Positions 16,914 through 26,213 of a DNA stretch of 41,256 bases are shown here, piece by piece. Location: the NCBI GenBank assembly GCA_945947045.1, contig CAMEXG010000003.1, forward strand, positions 1 through 41,256. Reading direction: 5' to 3'. Below the pieces are notes generated by a model. That model was not told the DNA's origin, did no database searches, and was given only the letters and a program-made list of their open reading frames with translations. Positions within the stretch are counted from its first letter, which is position 1; every line of letters starts with the position of its first letter. Origin of the DNA: an uncultured Spirochaetales bacterium (lineage in GTDB: Bacteria; Spirochaetota; Spirochaetia; Sphaerochaetales; Sphaerochaetaceae). Position numbers and translations under genes: made by a program.

Positions 16914-18089
16914 TTATATTCCTTGACCTGCACTGCTATAGTAGTCTATGGCAGTACAGACTAGATTAATCAATGATACTATCGAGATACCTTCGAAAAC
17001 AACCTTAAGTGCATTCCGTCCTGTGGAAGCATTAATATTTTCTACGGCACGAATGGCTGTATATCCACCAAACGATAGAAGAGAAGTGAAGATTGAACGG
17101 TAAAAATCGTTTTTCTTCTCCATTATTATATCTTCATCATCCATCCAAAGTGGATTCAATTCTACGTCTACTCTTTCATCCACTCTGTTCGATTGGTATG
17201 TAAGGATAGAAAAACTAGGAGAAGAGAGGGAAATCGTATATGGAGAGTAAATAGACTGGATGTATTTATTGTCTCTAAATTCTCCGTTTATTCTCATATC
17301 CACACTCCAAGGAATCGTAGATATATATAAACTATGAGAATCGAGAGGAGAAAGAGTAAGGTTAATATCTCTCTCTTCGCCGACCTCTATTACCTCTGTC
17401 TTATGAGAGTAACCAGAAGAGGAAAGGGAAAATGTATGGGGGCCATTCTCCAAAACTATCAAATCTGTGGAGTTGGTTTTAACATTGCCGTCAATAGTAA
17501 TCGAAACAGACGGCACATTTACATTTATATGGTGCCAGTTATGATTAGACGACAATAGATGGGTAGTAAAGTAATCGACAAGAGCCTCCTCTTCGTAGTT
17601 ATAGAGGCTATTAGTATAAAAGGCCTTTCTGATTATCTCCCCGTTATAGATTACTTCTATTTCTCTTATGGTACCTTCCCCTTCGCATTTTACATAAATC
17701 AAGGCATCAAGATTATTCTGAGTCAGCAAATACTCATAAGTATCTCTGTCTCCTATCCTCAAAAGAGAAGAATAATCGGAAAAAGAAGTATTCACCTTCT
17801 CTATTTCAAGTCTTTCAGAAAGAGATACAGGAGACTGGGTGAGAGAGGAAATGGACCTATAGTTTTCTTCCTCATAGTATTCAGCTTTTTTCTTCTCCGT
17901 CTTTATCCTTTCGTTTCTTTCCATTCTTTCACTGACGCTTTCTAATATTCTTTCATCATCCACGTAAGGCATAAGAGATATGACACTATCCAAAAGTGCC
18001 ACATAATCATCATTTTCACCTAATATAGAATAACGCCAACTCTCTGCCCCAAGAGGACAGAGAGTCAAGATAAACACCAAGATTATCAA
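16914..18089 (-). CDS. PEGA-domain exported/membrane protein
   Basis: The track's long start (18263) lies inside prfB and is unlikely. The TTG at 18089, just after the prfB stop, gives 391 residues beginning with a signal sequence (MIILVFILTLCPLGAES); GAAGA upstream is only a weak ribosome site, so the exact start is uncertain. After a charged coiled-coil-like part come two PEGA-type beta domains (around VPSVSITIDGNVKT and TIPWSVDMRINGEF), known as extracytoplasmic modules in spirochaetes and deltaproteobacteria. Two hydrophobic segments at the C terminus suggest anchoring. Function unknown. It lies between prfB and ftsY. Confidence 0.75.
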   Translation of the reverse strand: MIILVFILTLCPLGAESWRYSILGENDDYVALLDSVISLMPYVDDERILESVSERMERNERIKTEKKKAEYYEEENYRSISSLTQSPVSLSERLEIEKVNTSFSDYSSLLRIGDRDTYEYLLTQNNLDALIYVKCEGEGTIREIEVIYNGEIIRKAFYTNSLYNYEEEALVDYFTTHLLSSNHNWHHINVNVPSVSITIDGNVKTNSTDLIVLENGPHTFSLSSSGYSHKTEVIEVGEERDINLTLSPLDSHSLYISTIPWSVDMRINGEFRDNKYIQSIYSPYTISLSSPSFSILTYQSNRVDERVDVELNPLWMDDEDIIMEKKNDFYRSIFTSLLSFGGYTAIRAVENINASTGRNALKVVFEGISIVSLINLVCTAIDYYSSAGQGI

Positions 18090-18099
18090 AAATCTTCGA

Positions 18100-19204
18100 T
18101 TAAAGATTATTTTCCTTGGCGTAATGGAGATAGCTTTCGATAAAGTCGTCAATTTCACCATCCATGACAGCCTGGATATTTCCTGTGCTGTAGTTTGTTC
18201 TGTTGTCTTTAACCAGTGTATATGGCTGGAATACATAGGAGCGGATCTGGCTACCCCAAGCAATGTCCTGCTTTGCTATGGCATTAGCTTCCTTTTCCTT
18301 TTCCTTCTCCTTCTGATAATACTCATAAAGCTTAGCCCTCAGCATCTTGAAGGCTACATCTTTATTCATGTACTGGCTTCTTTCATTCTGACACTGAACT
18401 ACAATACCGGTGGCATAGTGTGTGATTCTTACAGCAGAGTCTGTCTTGTTGACATGCTGTCCACCTGCACCGCCGGCCCTGTATGTATCGAGTCTATAGT
18501 CTTCCGGCTTGATTTCGATCTCTATATCGTCATCTACCTCGGCTGAAGCGTAGACTGAAGCAAATGATGTGTGTCTTCGCTTTGCAGCATCATATGGGCT
18601 TATTCTTACCAGTCTATGGACGCCGGCTTCTCCCTTAAGATATCCGAAAGCATAGTCGCCTGAGACTTTCATAGTGACACTCTTGATTCCACCTTCGTTT
18701 TCTTCAAGGTCCAGGATTTCACATTTAAAGCCATGGCGTTCCGTCCATCTGGTGTACATTCTCATAAGCATACTTGCCCAGTCGCTGGCTTCGGTACCAC
18801 CTGCCCCAGCATGGATAGAAAGGTAAAGATTGTTTTTATCGAACTTACCGTCGAGGAGAGTCTTTACTTTAAGTGGTCTGAACTTCTCTTCAAGTGCCGT
18901 AATCTGATTCTGAAGCTCCATTCTCAAGTCTTCGTCTTCTTCACTCTTATATAACTCGATAAGTTCCCCCAGATCATCTATCTCTCCAATAATCTCTTTC
19001 CATGGATAATAGCTGTCTTTAAGAGAGTTTAGACGCTGGAATGTCTTTTCAGCATTTTCAGGATTGTTCCAGAAATCTGGAGCTGCAGTTTCTTCTTCGA
19101 TTTTCTTTATTTCGTTTTCAGTCCCCGCCTGTTCAAAGACGCCTCCATACATTGTAGGCTTCTTCTTTTATGTCTTCAAATTGTGCTTTGTTTTCAATGA
19201 ACAT
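18100..19204 (-). CDS. prfB: Peptide chain release factor 2, with programmed +1 frameshift
   Basis: Release factor for UAA/UGA stop codons. The track shows only the main frame from 19152; the true start is the ATG at 19204, preceded by AGGAG. The first 23 codons (MFIENKAQFEDIKEEAYNVW...) end in CTT TGA at 19138-19133. Skipping the T at 19135 joins them to EQAGTENEIKK and gives 367 residues, the usual RF2 length. The slippery CTT-TGA and the GGAGG just before it match the well-known autoregulatory site, where low RF2 favours frameshifting. GGAGGQHVNKTDSAVR is the GGQ peptidyl-hydrolysis motif. The tripeptide anticodon region should be SPF: the sequence shows RISPYDA and ASVYASAEV in the equivalent area, so I do not claim it exactly. 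Confidence 0.95.
19130..19150 (-). promoter_or_regulatory. prfB programmed frameshift site
   Basis: Minus strand GGAGGCGTCTTTGA: an internal Shine-Dalgarno-like GGAGG, three bases, then the slippery CTT followed by in-frame TGA. This is the canonical spacing for +1 frameshifting in bacterial prfB. Confidence 0.93.
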
Positions 19205-19223
19205 ATATTATTCTCCTATATTC

Positions 19224-21026
19224 TTATTCTTTTTTCTGTCCTTGTACTCGCATAACCAACCTATAGGTTACCGATTCATACACCTCTGCTTCAAGAGGGA
19301 AAGTAAAAACAATCTTTCTTCCCAGAGAGAATTCTTCTTCTCCGAGGGCAGTCACTTCCTTAGTCTTTATATTTTCCTCAGTAAGATTAAAGGTTGACGT
19401 ACTGGAAAATATAACCTGAAGATCATCCTCCATTTTTGATGAATACTTTACTGTCTTCGCTCTTACAACACCTTTTGTAACCATGTCCATTCGTTGCTCC
19501 GGACCGGAAATTGAAGCGTCATCCATAGAGAGATATATAACCAAAGAATAATTTCCTTCTATTCTCGATACAGAGTTATTGGTCAAAAGAACATCAAGGA
19601 TAAAGGTTGAGGCCCTCATTTTGTATCTTTTGGATAATAAGAAAGGAAGGGAATCATTTTCAATCAAAAACTCTATTTCACTTCTTTTTTTATCAAGAGG
19701 CTCATAAGAGAACATCTCGTCCTGTGTATCCCATTCATTGTCACCTATTTGGATGATATCCGAAAAAGACTTATTCAAAGAACCCACAGGAATATTCCTA
19801 TCCAAAGGAAGTCTGGAATCGAAGATATTTATTTTCTGAGGAATAAAGTCAAATTCAGGGGATGAAGCACCTTTGGGAGAAATAATGGAAAGATAAGAAT
19901 TGTTTGACATTACAATGTCAGGGCGTTGTATATCTTCCCAATCCAACTCCCTGTATGCAGGAGCCTCAGTGTACTCAATAAAGAAACTTTCAGCTCCAAT
20001 TATGCTTTCCCAGAAGGATCGTCTCGTCCTATAGCGCATAGGAGAGAGCTGGACATCATGAATAAACAAAGGCCCTGTAGCCACATTGAAAAGTGCTGTA
20101 GACACATCTTTCTTCAAGAGTCTGTTTGTTCTGGACTGAGTTCCCTCGGCAAGTGTAATGTATCTGTTATAGAGGTAACGATAACTGTCGTTATAGACTA
20201 AGAGCTCATTAAAGGTAGAGAAAGAATACTTGAGGCCGTCACGTCCATACCATCCCTGAGGAAGATATCCTGGAGTCTGGACAGGAATATCAGAAACAAG
20301 GGTTGAAGGGAATGAAGAGAGAATGTCTATGACCAAGTTTCCTGGCTTTTCACCTTCACCTTCCCTTTCTCTCCCCAATACCAGCTGATCCATATTGAGA
20401 AAGACAGTTCTGTCATGGCTTCCTGTAGAGAGACTAGATAACACTCCTTCTTTTAATTCCTGATACTTGATTTCGCCTTTGCCATAGGCCTCGACTAAAA
20501 GGGAGACACTATCATCTATAGGATATATCCTCTCCTTTCTACCCAGCTCGTTCATCCAGAAAGCCTCTGAATACAAAGCGGAGTCTCCACCTTTGTATGT
20601 CGATATCACCACATTATCTATTCCTGCATTTTTTAAATGAGAAATAAATAGAGGCTGCCAAACCTGACCATAGAAAAAAGCGGTGGTAGGAAGAACGCCA
20701 TATTCATGACGAATAAATGAAGTAAGCCTTTCGATTTGGGAGACTCTGTCCTTCGGTGGGAGAAGAGACAGAATAGATTGGGACCAAGAACCCGTCAAAG
20801 GATCTATCTCCCCCCTTTTGCACAATGTAGCCACCAAAGATCGATATTCAGGTCTTTCCCTCTGAATATGCTTCATCATGTTGGAGGATTGATAGAGGGA
20901 AAGAAAGTGCCCTGGGTTATTGTACATATACGATAGTACAGGCTCATAAACAAGGGCCAACGTCTTATCAAATAAAGACGCTGGAGGAGTTTGTAATTGA
21001 GTATATAAACCCAAGGCTAGTTTCAA
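19224..21026 (-). CDS. GH57-like (4-alpha-glucanotransferase/alpha-amylase type) protein lacking catalytic residues
   Basis: 600 residues that align over the N-terminal half with GH57 4-alpha-glucanotransferases of the Thermococcus type and probably carry DUF1925/1926-like beta domains behind. The framework is recognisable: PEYRSLVATLCKRGEI, PPKDRVSQIERL and VWQPLFISHLKNAGID. However, the nucleophile motif T-E-R-V-W-Q-P reads Y-G-Q-V-W-Q-P (Glu to Gly), the N-terminal H-N-H-Q-P is replaced by Y-T-Q-L-Q-TP, and the acid/base region H-D-D-G-E reads L-N-M-D-Q. The protein is therefore probably not a glycosidase; it could be a carbohydrate-binding or regulatory relative. It starts three bases after rnfB and ends 19 bases before prfB. 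Confidence 0.75.
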   Translation of the reverse strand: MKLALGLYTQLQTPPASLFDKTLALVYEPVLSYMYNNPGHFLSLYQSSNMMKHIQRERPEYRSLVATLCKRGEIDPLTGSWSQSILSLLPPKDRVSQIERLTSFIRHEYGVLPTTAFFYGQVWQPLFISHLKNAGIDNVVISTYKGGDSALYSEAFWMNELGRKERIYPIDDSVSLLVEAYGKGEIKYQELKEGVLSSLSTGSHDRTVFLNMDQLVLGREREGEGEKPGNLVIDILSSFPSTLVSDIPVQTPGYLPQGWYGRDGLKYSFSTFNELLVYNDSYRYLYNRYITLAEGTQSRTNRLLKKDVSTALFNVATGPLFIHDVQLSPMRYRTRRSFWESIIGAESFFIEYTEAPAYRELDWEDIQRPDIVMSNNSYLSIISPKGASSPEFDFIPQKINIFDSRLPLDRNIPVGSLNKSFSDIIQIGDNEWDTQDEMFSYEPLDKKRSEIEFLIENDSLPFLLSKRYKMRASTFILDVLLTNNSVSRIEGNYSLVIYLSMDDASISGPEQRMDMVTKGVVRAKTVKYSSKMEDDLQVIFSSTSTFNLTEENIKTKEVTALGEEEFSLGRKIVFTFPLEAEVYESVTYRLVMRVQGQKKE

Positions 21027-21029
21027 ATC

Positions 21030-21821
21030 TTATCTCCTGACAATGGATTTCTGAGGACATTTCTCTGCTGCAAGCGGACAGGTACTCTGATCTTTGGAAT
21101 AATCATTTACAGAGAGGAAGTTTTCCACTGTAAATGAGGAATTCTCAACTTTCAGCACACACATCTTACAGCCAATACATGCCTTTGAGCAATTCTTCTT
21201 TGCTTTTCCGCCTGGTTCATGGTTATTACAAGCGACAATATACTCAGCGCTATATGGAACAAGCTTTATTACTCCATTGGGGCAGACTTTTGTACATGCG
21301 CCACAACCGACACACTTTTCTTTATCTACCTTGACGTTGCCGTCTTCATCATAGCTTATGGCCTTTACAGGACATACAGCCATACAAGATCCCATATGCA
21401 GGCATCCTTCCTTACAACCATTGGGACCCTGGAAAAGTAGAGAAGCTGCGTTACAGTCTTTTATTCCTTGATACTTATAATCTTCCCTTGTTATGTCTTT
21501 TCCCCCCTGACAGAAGACAAAGGCGACTTTTCTCTCTGCTTCTTCAACGCTGACACCCATTATTTCGCCCATCTTTAAAGCAAGATCCTTGCCTCCAGGA
21601 GAACAAAGCCCAGGCTTGGCAGTTCCTTCTGCAACGGCGGAAGCATATGCAGAGCATCCTGCGAAACCGCAGCCACCACAGTTTGCACCGGGCATAATAG
21701 CTTCAAGTTTTTCTAGTTTCTCATCTTTTTTGACTTTTAAAAGCTTATCTGCAACAGCTAGTCCTGCACCAAGGAGAAGGCCCAATACAGATATTACCAA
21801 AAATGCAAATAAAATATTCAT
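21030..21821 (-). CDS. rnfB: Rnf complex subunit B (iron-sulphur protein)
   Basis: Electron-input subunit of the ferredoxin:NAD+ oxidoreductase (Rnf). An N-terminal membrane helix (about 4-24) is followed by the 4Fe-4S domain with ANCGGCGFAGCSAYASAVAEG, then ferredoxin-type clusters in HMGSCMAVCPVKAI and CVGCGACTKVCPNGVI and a further cysteine group CSKACIGCKMC. The 263 residues exceed the short proteobacterial form, consistent with extra clusters. Last gene of the rnfCDGEAB series, 15 bases after rnfA. Confidence 0.94.
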   Translation of the reverse strand: MNILFAFLVISVLGLLLGAGLAVADKLLKVKKDEKLEKLEAIMPGANCGGCGFAGCSAYASAVAEGTAKPGLCSPGGKDLALKMGEIMGVSVEEAERKVAFVFCQGGKDITREDYKYQGIKDCNAASLLFQGPNGCKEGCLHMGSCMAVCPVKAISYDEDGNVKVDKEKCVGCGACTKVCPNGVIKLVPYSAEYIVACNNHEPGGKAKKNCSKACIGCKMCVLKVENSSFTVENFLSVNDYSKDQSTCPLAAEKCPQKSIVRR

Positions 21822-21836
21822 GTATTCTCTTCCTCC

Positions 21837-22430
21837 TTATACCAGGCCTAAGTTTGTCAGCAGACTGGAGTCGAAGGCCATAAAAGCCAAGGCCATTATT
21901 CCTGCGCTGATAAATGTAATGGGCACACCCTTAAAAGTCTTTCTGACTGGAGTCAATTCCAACTTTTCCCTGATATTCGACATCAGAATAATAGCCATTG
22001 TAAAACCAAGACCGGCTGCAGCCCCTGCAACAAACGACTCCAAGAGATTATAACCGGAATCAATATTGATGATGGCAATACCGAGGACCGCACAGTTTGT
22101 AGTGATGAGAGGGAGATAAATACCGAGAGCCTTATAGAGGGACGGTGAGAACTTTCTTATTACCATCTCAACAAGCTGAACCATTGCAGCGATGACAAGA
22201 ATAAAAGAGATTGTCCTCAAGTATTCCAAACCGAATGGAGCCAAAAGCCCATAATATACCATCCAGCACACTACGCTTGTAACACTGGTGACGAATGTAA
22301 CTGCAACACCCATGCCTATGGCAGAGGAACTATTTTTACTTACTCCGATGAAAGGGCAGATACCCATGAACTTCACCAGAATAAAATTGTTTACAAATAT
22401 ATATGTGACAAGAATTCCGATATAGCTCAT
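21837..22430 (-). CDS. rnfA: Rnf complex subunit A
   Basis: Integral membrane subunit of 197 residues with six hydrophobic helices, homologous to RnfE and to NqrE. VKFMGICPFIGVSKNSSSAIGMG near the N terminus and the internal NCAVLGIAI are the conserved half-helix regions; the cysteines (Cys25 and the one in NCAVLG) are those thought to hold the membrane-embedded iron-sulphur centre between RnfA and RnfE. Overlaps rnfE by four bases. Confidence 0.94.
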   Translation of the reverse strand: MSYIGILVTYIFVNNFILVKFMGICPFIGVSKNSSSAIGMGVAVTFVTSVTSVVCWMVYYGLLAPFGLEYLRTISFILVIAAMVQLVEMVIRKFSPSLYKALGIYLPLITTNCAVLGIAIINIDSGYNLLESFVAGAAAGLGFTMAIILMSNIREKLELTPVRKTFKGVPITFISAGIMALAFMAFDSSLLTNLGLV

Positions 22431-23062
22431 TTCTCTTCTCCTTTTTTACTATCCTTCCATGTGAAGAAAGCCTTTAAGAGGCCCATGACAAGGAGGGCGC
22501 CGGCACTCATTCCTACGACTCTGATTGGAGTTGACGCAAGTCCTGGTATCCTGATCACTCCATCCCATCCTCCTATAGCAAAGAGTGTTATTGTTCCGCT
22601 TCCCAGTACTTCTCTGATAAGAGCGATGATAGTAAGTCCCAAAGTAAAGCCAAGACCCATTCCTATTCCGTCAAGGGCGGAGTCAAGAATGCTGTTCTTG
22701 TTGGCGAAGGCCTCCGCCCTGCCAAGAATTACACAGTTTACAACAATAAGAGAAAGATAGATTCCAAGAGCATCATACAAACTTGGCATATAAGCATGCA
22801 TCAACATCTCAAGTATTGTTACAAAGGAAGCGATGATGACTATATATGAAGGTATTCTGATGGAATCAGGGATTACTTTCTTTAAAAGAGAGATGAAAAT
22901 GTTGGAAAGTGTCAAAACAAAGACAACTCCAAGTCCCATGCCAAGGGCATTCGACACTTGGGTCGAGACTGCAAGAGTCGGACACATACCAAGCATGATT
23001 ACAAATATAGGGTTCTCTTTCCAGATACCTTTTGTCAGTTCTTTCAAGTGGCTGTTTTTCAT
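22427..23062 (-). CDS. rnfE: Rnf complex subunit E
   Basis: Partner of RnfA with inverted topology, 211 residues and six helices. IWKENPIFVIMLGMCPTLAVSTQV and IVVNCVILGRAEAFANKNS are standard RnfE/NqrD sequences, including the two cysteines expected to coordinate the intramembrane centre. Coupled to rnfG and rnfA by four-base overlaps. Confidence 0.94.
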   Translation of the reverse strand: MKNSHLKELTKGIWKENPIFVIMLGMCPTLAVSTQVSNALGMGLGVVFVLTLSNIFISLLKKVIPDSIRIPSYIVIIASFVTILEMLMHAYMPSLYDALGIYLSLIVVNCVILGRAEAFANKNSILDSALDGIGMGLGFTLGLTIIALIREVLGSGTITLFAIGGWDGVIRIPGLASTPIRVVGMSAGALLVMGLLKAFFTWKDSKKGEEK

Positions 23063-23610
23063 TTTGCACCCTCCTTGATATAGTCACTTCCGTTCTTCAG
23101 GGCTTTACTTACCCCCTTAAAAGTAACGGTCGCCCCGCTTACCAGAGCAGTTTCATCTGCACTAAGATCTTTAGGAGCGGAAGGGAATGATTTATCAACA
23201 CCCATACCTACAAAAAGATCCATGTACCAGGACTCTTCAGCTTTCTTTCCAAGACCGGCAGTTTCACTGTCGACTGTCATCTTGGCCCCCATCAAAGCAC
23301 CCTTTGTATCATAGGAAGCGATGATGGAGAAGGATCCACCGTATCCGGAACCTGAGAGAAGGAGTGCAGTTCCAACCTTCTTTCCGTCTTTGTAAAGGTC
23401 AGTGGACTCCTTTACCCCTTCATAATTCTCAACAGCAACCGTTTCGCCTATTTCAAGGTCCCCGGCCACGCTCTTCAAAGCCTCTGCATTGGCTATTCTT
23501 ATATTCTCTTCAATACGAGGAGCAGTGACATAGTTGACAGAAGCGCAGAGAACTGCACATACAGCACAGATCAAGAAAAGAACAACACTAGTAACAATTG
23601 TATTCTTCAT
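23059..23610 (-). CDS. rnfG: Rnf complex subunit G (covalent flavin protein)
   Basis: 183 residues: an N-terminal membrane anchor (about 7-29) and an extracytoplasmic FMN-binding domain. The flavinylation motif SGATVT is present near residue 160, with its threonine the likely phosphoester site for FMN, attached by an ApbE-type transferase that is not in this window. GLGKKAEESWYMDLFVG matches the domain core. Overlaps rnfD and rnfE by four bases. Confidence 0.93.
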   Translation of the reverse strand: MKNTIVTSVVLFLICAVCAVLCASVNYVTAPRIEENIRIANAEALKSVAGDLEIGETVAVENYEGVKESTDLYKDGKKVGTALLLSGSGYGGSFSIIASYDTKGALMGAKMTVDSETAGLGKKAEESWYMDLFVGMGVDKSFPSAPKDLSADETALVSGATVTFKGVSKALKNGSDYIKEGAK

Positions 23611-24674
23611 GCCTTAGCCCCCTTCTCTTTCTTTGGTGGTTTTACGTAACCGAATTTCTTTGCTTTGCAGAATCTGTCAATGGTAGGAGAAACCATATTC
23701 ATCAACAATATTGCAAGAGAAACCCCTTCCGCCAAGGAGCCGAAGCACCTGATGATAAATGTAAATAAACCACAGCCTACGGCGAATATTATCTCTCCTT
23801 TAGGAGTAGTAGGGGTTGTAACCCAGTCGGTGGCCATAAAGAAGGCTCCAAGCATAAGACCGCCTGAGAGAATAGGAAGAAGGACTTCACCGCTGCAAAG
23901 TCCGTTTCCACCTCTTACTCCACCGAAAACCCACTGTAAAATAGCATAGGAAAGGATATAACAAGTAGGAATTCTCCAAGAGATCACCTTCTTGAAAATC
24001 AAGAAAAGACCGCCTGCGAGCAACAATAGAGCGCTCACTTCCCCGATACAACCACTTGCAAATCCTAAAAATTCGTCGACGACGTAAGGATTTATTCCCA
24101 TTGAAGAGGAAAGAGATGCCGCAATTCCCGACACAGGGACGCCGGAGGCGGAGAGAATAGCTTCCGAACTTAAGCCCGAAGAGATCTCCATTTTGAGAGC
24201 GCTGAGGGGAGTAGCTGAAGAAACAAGTTCTGCAGAACTCTTCAACACCCAAGGGGTGGAAAACTTCGACATCAAGGAAGAGAAAGAGAAGAATACAAAG
24301 ACTCTTCCTGCTATTGCAGGGTTTGCCCAGTTACATCCCAGTCCTCCAAAGGTCCACTTTACAACAAAGATTGCAAAGAGAGACGCCAATACAGGAATCA
24401 AAAGTGGAATTGAAGGAGGCATGTTCATTCCGATCAAAAGCCCTGTGACAAGAGCAGAGTAATCGAGAAGAGTATTCTCCTTATTCATCTTTCCCAAAAG
24501 CCACTCTGTCAAAAGAGATGAAGCGATAGATACCAAAAGGACCAGGACAGCCCTGAAGCCAAACATTACACAACCCCAAAGAGCAGATGGAAGAAGCGCC
24601 ATTACTACATACAGCATCGCCTTATCTGTAGAAATAGAGTCATGGTCGTGTGGACTTGTTCTTACAGTAAGCAT
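23607..24674 (-). CDS. rnfD: Rnf complex subunit D
   Basis: 355-residue membrane subunit with about ten helices, homologous to NqrB. The N terminus (TVRTSPHDHDSIS) is the conserved RnfD beginning. The loop SSATPLSALK contains the threonine that normally carries covalent FMN, in the family as S-G-A-T-P-L; here glycine is replaced by serine, a modest deviation. GGLGCNWANPAIAGRVF and GGNGLCSGEVLLPILSGG are further family landmarks. It shares one base with rnfC and overlaps rnfG by four. Confidence 0.93.
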   Translation of the reverse strand: MLTVRTSPHDHDSISTDKAMLYVVMALLPSALWGCVMFGFRAVLVLLVSIASSLLTEWLLGKMNKENTLLDYSALVTGLLIGMNMPPSIPLLIPVLASLFAIFVVKWTFGGLGCNWANPAIAGRVFVFFSFSSLMSKFSTPWVLKSSAELVSSATPLSALKMEISSGLSSEAILSASGVPVSGIAASLSSSMGINPYVVDEFLGFASGCIGEVSALLLLAGGLFLIFKKVISWRIPTCYILSYAILQWVFGGVRGGNGLCSGEVLLPILSGGLMLGAFFMATDWVTTPTTPKGEIIFAVGCGLFTFIIRCFGSLAEGVSLAILLMNMVSPTIDRFCKAKKFGYVKPPKKEKGAKA

Positions 24675-25981
24675 TATTTTTTCCTCCCCATCTTCTTTCC
24701 AAGTTTAAAGCCCTGGACAAGGTCAATGTGGGATGGACAAGAGAAAGAGCAACATCCGCACTCTTTGCAGTCCATGAGACCCAAGGCCATTGCTTCGGCA
24801 TAGTTGCCGTTCTTAATATTCCTAAACATTCTGTTCGGCATCAATCCCATGGGACAGTGCTGTACGCATTTACCACAGGAGACACAGGGGAAAGTCAGAC
24901 CTTTCTTTTTGTCAGGAAGAGCCAATAGACCGCCACTGCCCTTTACCATAGGAACACTTTCATCGGGGACATCGAATCCCATCATAGGTCCGCCGCTTAC
25001 AAGCTCATAAACTCCGTCTTTCATTCCGCCGCAGTATTCGATGAGGGAAGAGAAGGGAGTTCCGATAGGTGCAAGTATATTCTTAGGCTCGTTGATGCAC
25101 TCGCCGCTGACTGTGATTCTTCTTTCAAAAAGCGGCTTATGATACTTTACAGCCTCAAATATTGCATATGTGGTGGCAGTGTTGCAGACAATACAGCCGA
25201 TATCCAAAGGAAGTTTTCCAGAAGGAATCTCCCTTCCGGTTACAGCCTTCAAAAGCTGTTTCTCGTCTCCTTGGGGATACTTCATCTTCAAGGGCTGGAT
25301 TTCTATAGGGTAACCAAGTTCTTTTGCCCTCTTATCCAGTCTCTCGGCGGCGTCCATCTTGTTCATCTCAATACCGATGACGATTTTTTCCGGCTCGACA
25401 GCCTTCGCCGCAATCATTGCACCTTCCAATAGATCATCTGTATTCTCAAGCATCAAGCGATAGTCACAGGTGATATATGGTTCGCACTCCACGCCGTTTA
25501 TTACAAGGTATTCGACTTTTTTTCCTGTAGGTACAGAAAACTTGACGCTTGTGGGGAATGTAGCTCCACCCATACCGACAATTCCCATTTCCTTTACAAG
25601 TGCCTGAATCTCTTCCTTTGACTGACTTCTCCAATCAAAAGCAGTCTTGAAAGAATCAGGCTGCTCCTGGTCCGGCTTGATGACAAGAGTATCTGCATTG
25701 GCACCCGTAGCCAATCTGACCTTTCTTACATCGACGACACTCCCTGAAACAGGAGAATGCACGTCTGCAGAAATAAAGGATGAAGCCTTTCCGATCACTT
25801 CACCTTTTTCAACCCTGTCCCCTTTTGCCTTTAACGGAGTGGCAGGGGCTCCTAGATGCTGAGACATTGAGACGTATAACTCACCGGGAAGGGGAAGTCT
25901 CTCGACAGCTTTGTCTTTTGTGAGACGCTTCATATCATCCGGATGAACGCCGCCTCTTTTGAAAGTGGCAATATTTAACAC
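24674..25981 (-). CDS. rnfC: Rnf complex subunit C
   Basis: Peripheral subunit that exchanges electrons with NAD(H). The track's TTG start at 26002 is unlikely because the strong ribosome site AAGGAG lies seven codons in; GTG at 25981, six bases after it, gives 435 residues starting MLNIATFKRGGVHP. The NQO1-like region GMGGATFPTSVKF...INGVECEPYITCDYRLM is conserved. Two 4Fe-4S motifs follow, CVSCGKCVQHCPMGLMPN and CKECGCCSFSCPSHIDLVQ. First gene of the Rnf operon and probably of the entire minus-strand block. In anaerobes Rnf couples reduced ferredoxin oxidation to ion export; whether H+ or Na+ cannot be read from sequence. Confidence 0.95.
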   Translation of the reverse strand: MLNIATFKRGGVHPDDMKRLTKDKAVERLPLPGELYVSMSQHLGAPATPLKAKGDRVEKGEVIGKASSFISADVHSPVSGSVVDVRKVRLATGANADTLVIKPDQEQPDSFKTAFDWRSQSKEEIQALVKEMGIVGMGGATFPTSVKFSVPTGKKVEYLVINGVECEPYITCDYRLMLENTDDLLEGAMIAAKAVEPEKIVIGIEMNKMDAAERLDKRAKELGYPIEIQPLKMKYPQGDEKQLLKAVTGREIPSGKLPLDIGCIVCNTATTYAIFEAVKYHKPLFERRITVSGECINEPKNILAPIGTPFSSLIEYCGGMKDGVYELVSGGPMMGFDVPDESVPMVKGSGGLLALPDKKKGLTFPCVSCGKCVQHCPMGLMPNRMFRNIKNGNYAEAMALGLMDCKECGCCSFSCPSHIDLVQGFKLGKKMGRKK

Positions 25982-26213
25982 AACTGACTCCTTTTTAGTC
26001 AACTATCATTTATTGTATGGTAAAATGCAATTCAACGCAAACTAGAAAGTAGTTTACTGATTCTTTTGTATTTATTTGAACAAAAAGGAATTAATTAAAA
26101 AGTTTTATTCGCTAAATCTTTATTTTATTAAAAATCGACAGTACTTTTCATCTTTCCTTGTTTCATTGTCTGTGTTATTCTCAAGTCTGTATAAAAAAGT
26201 AAGGAGAATCGTC

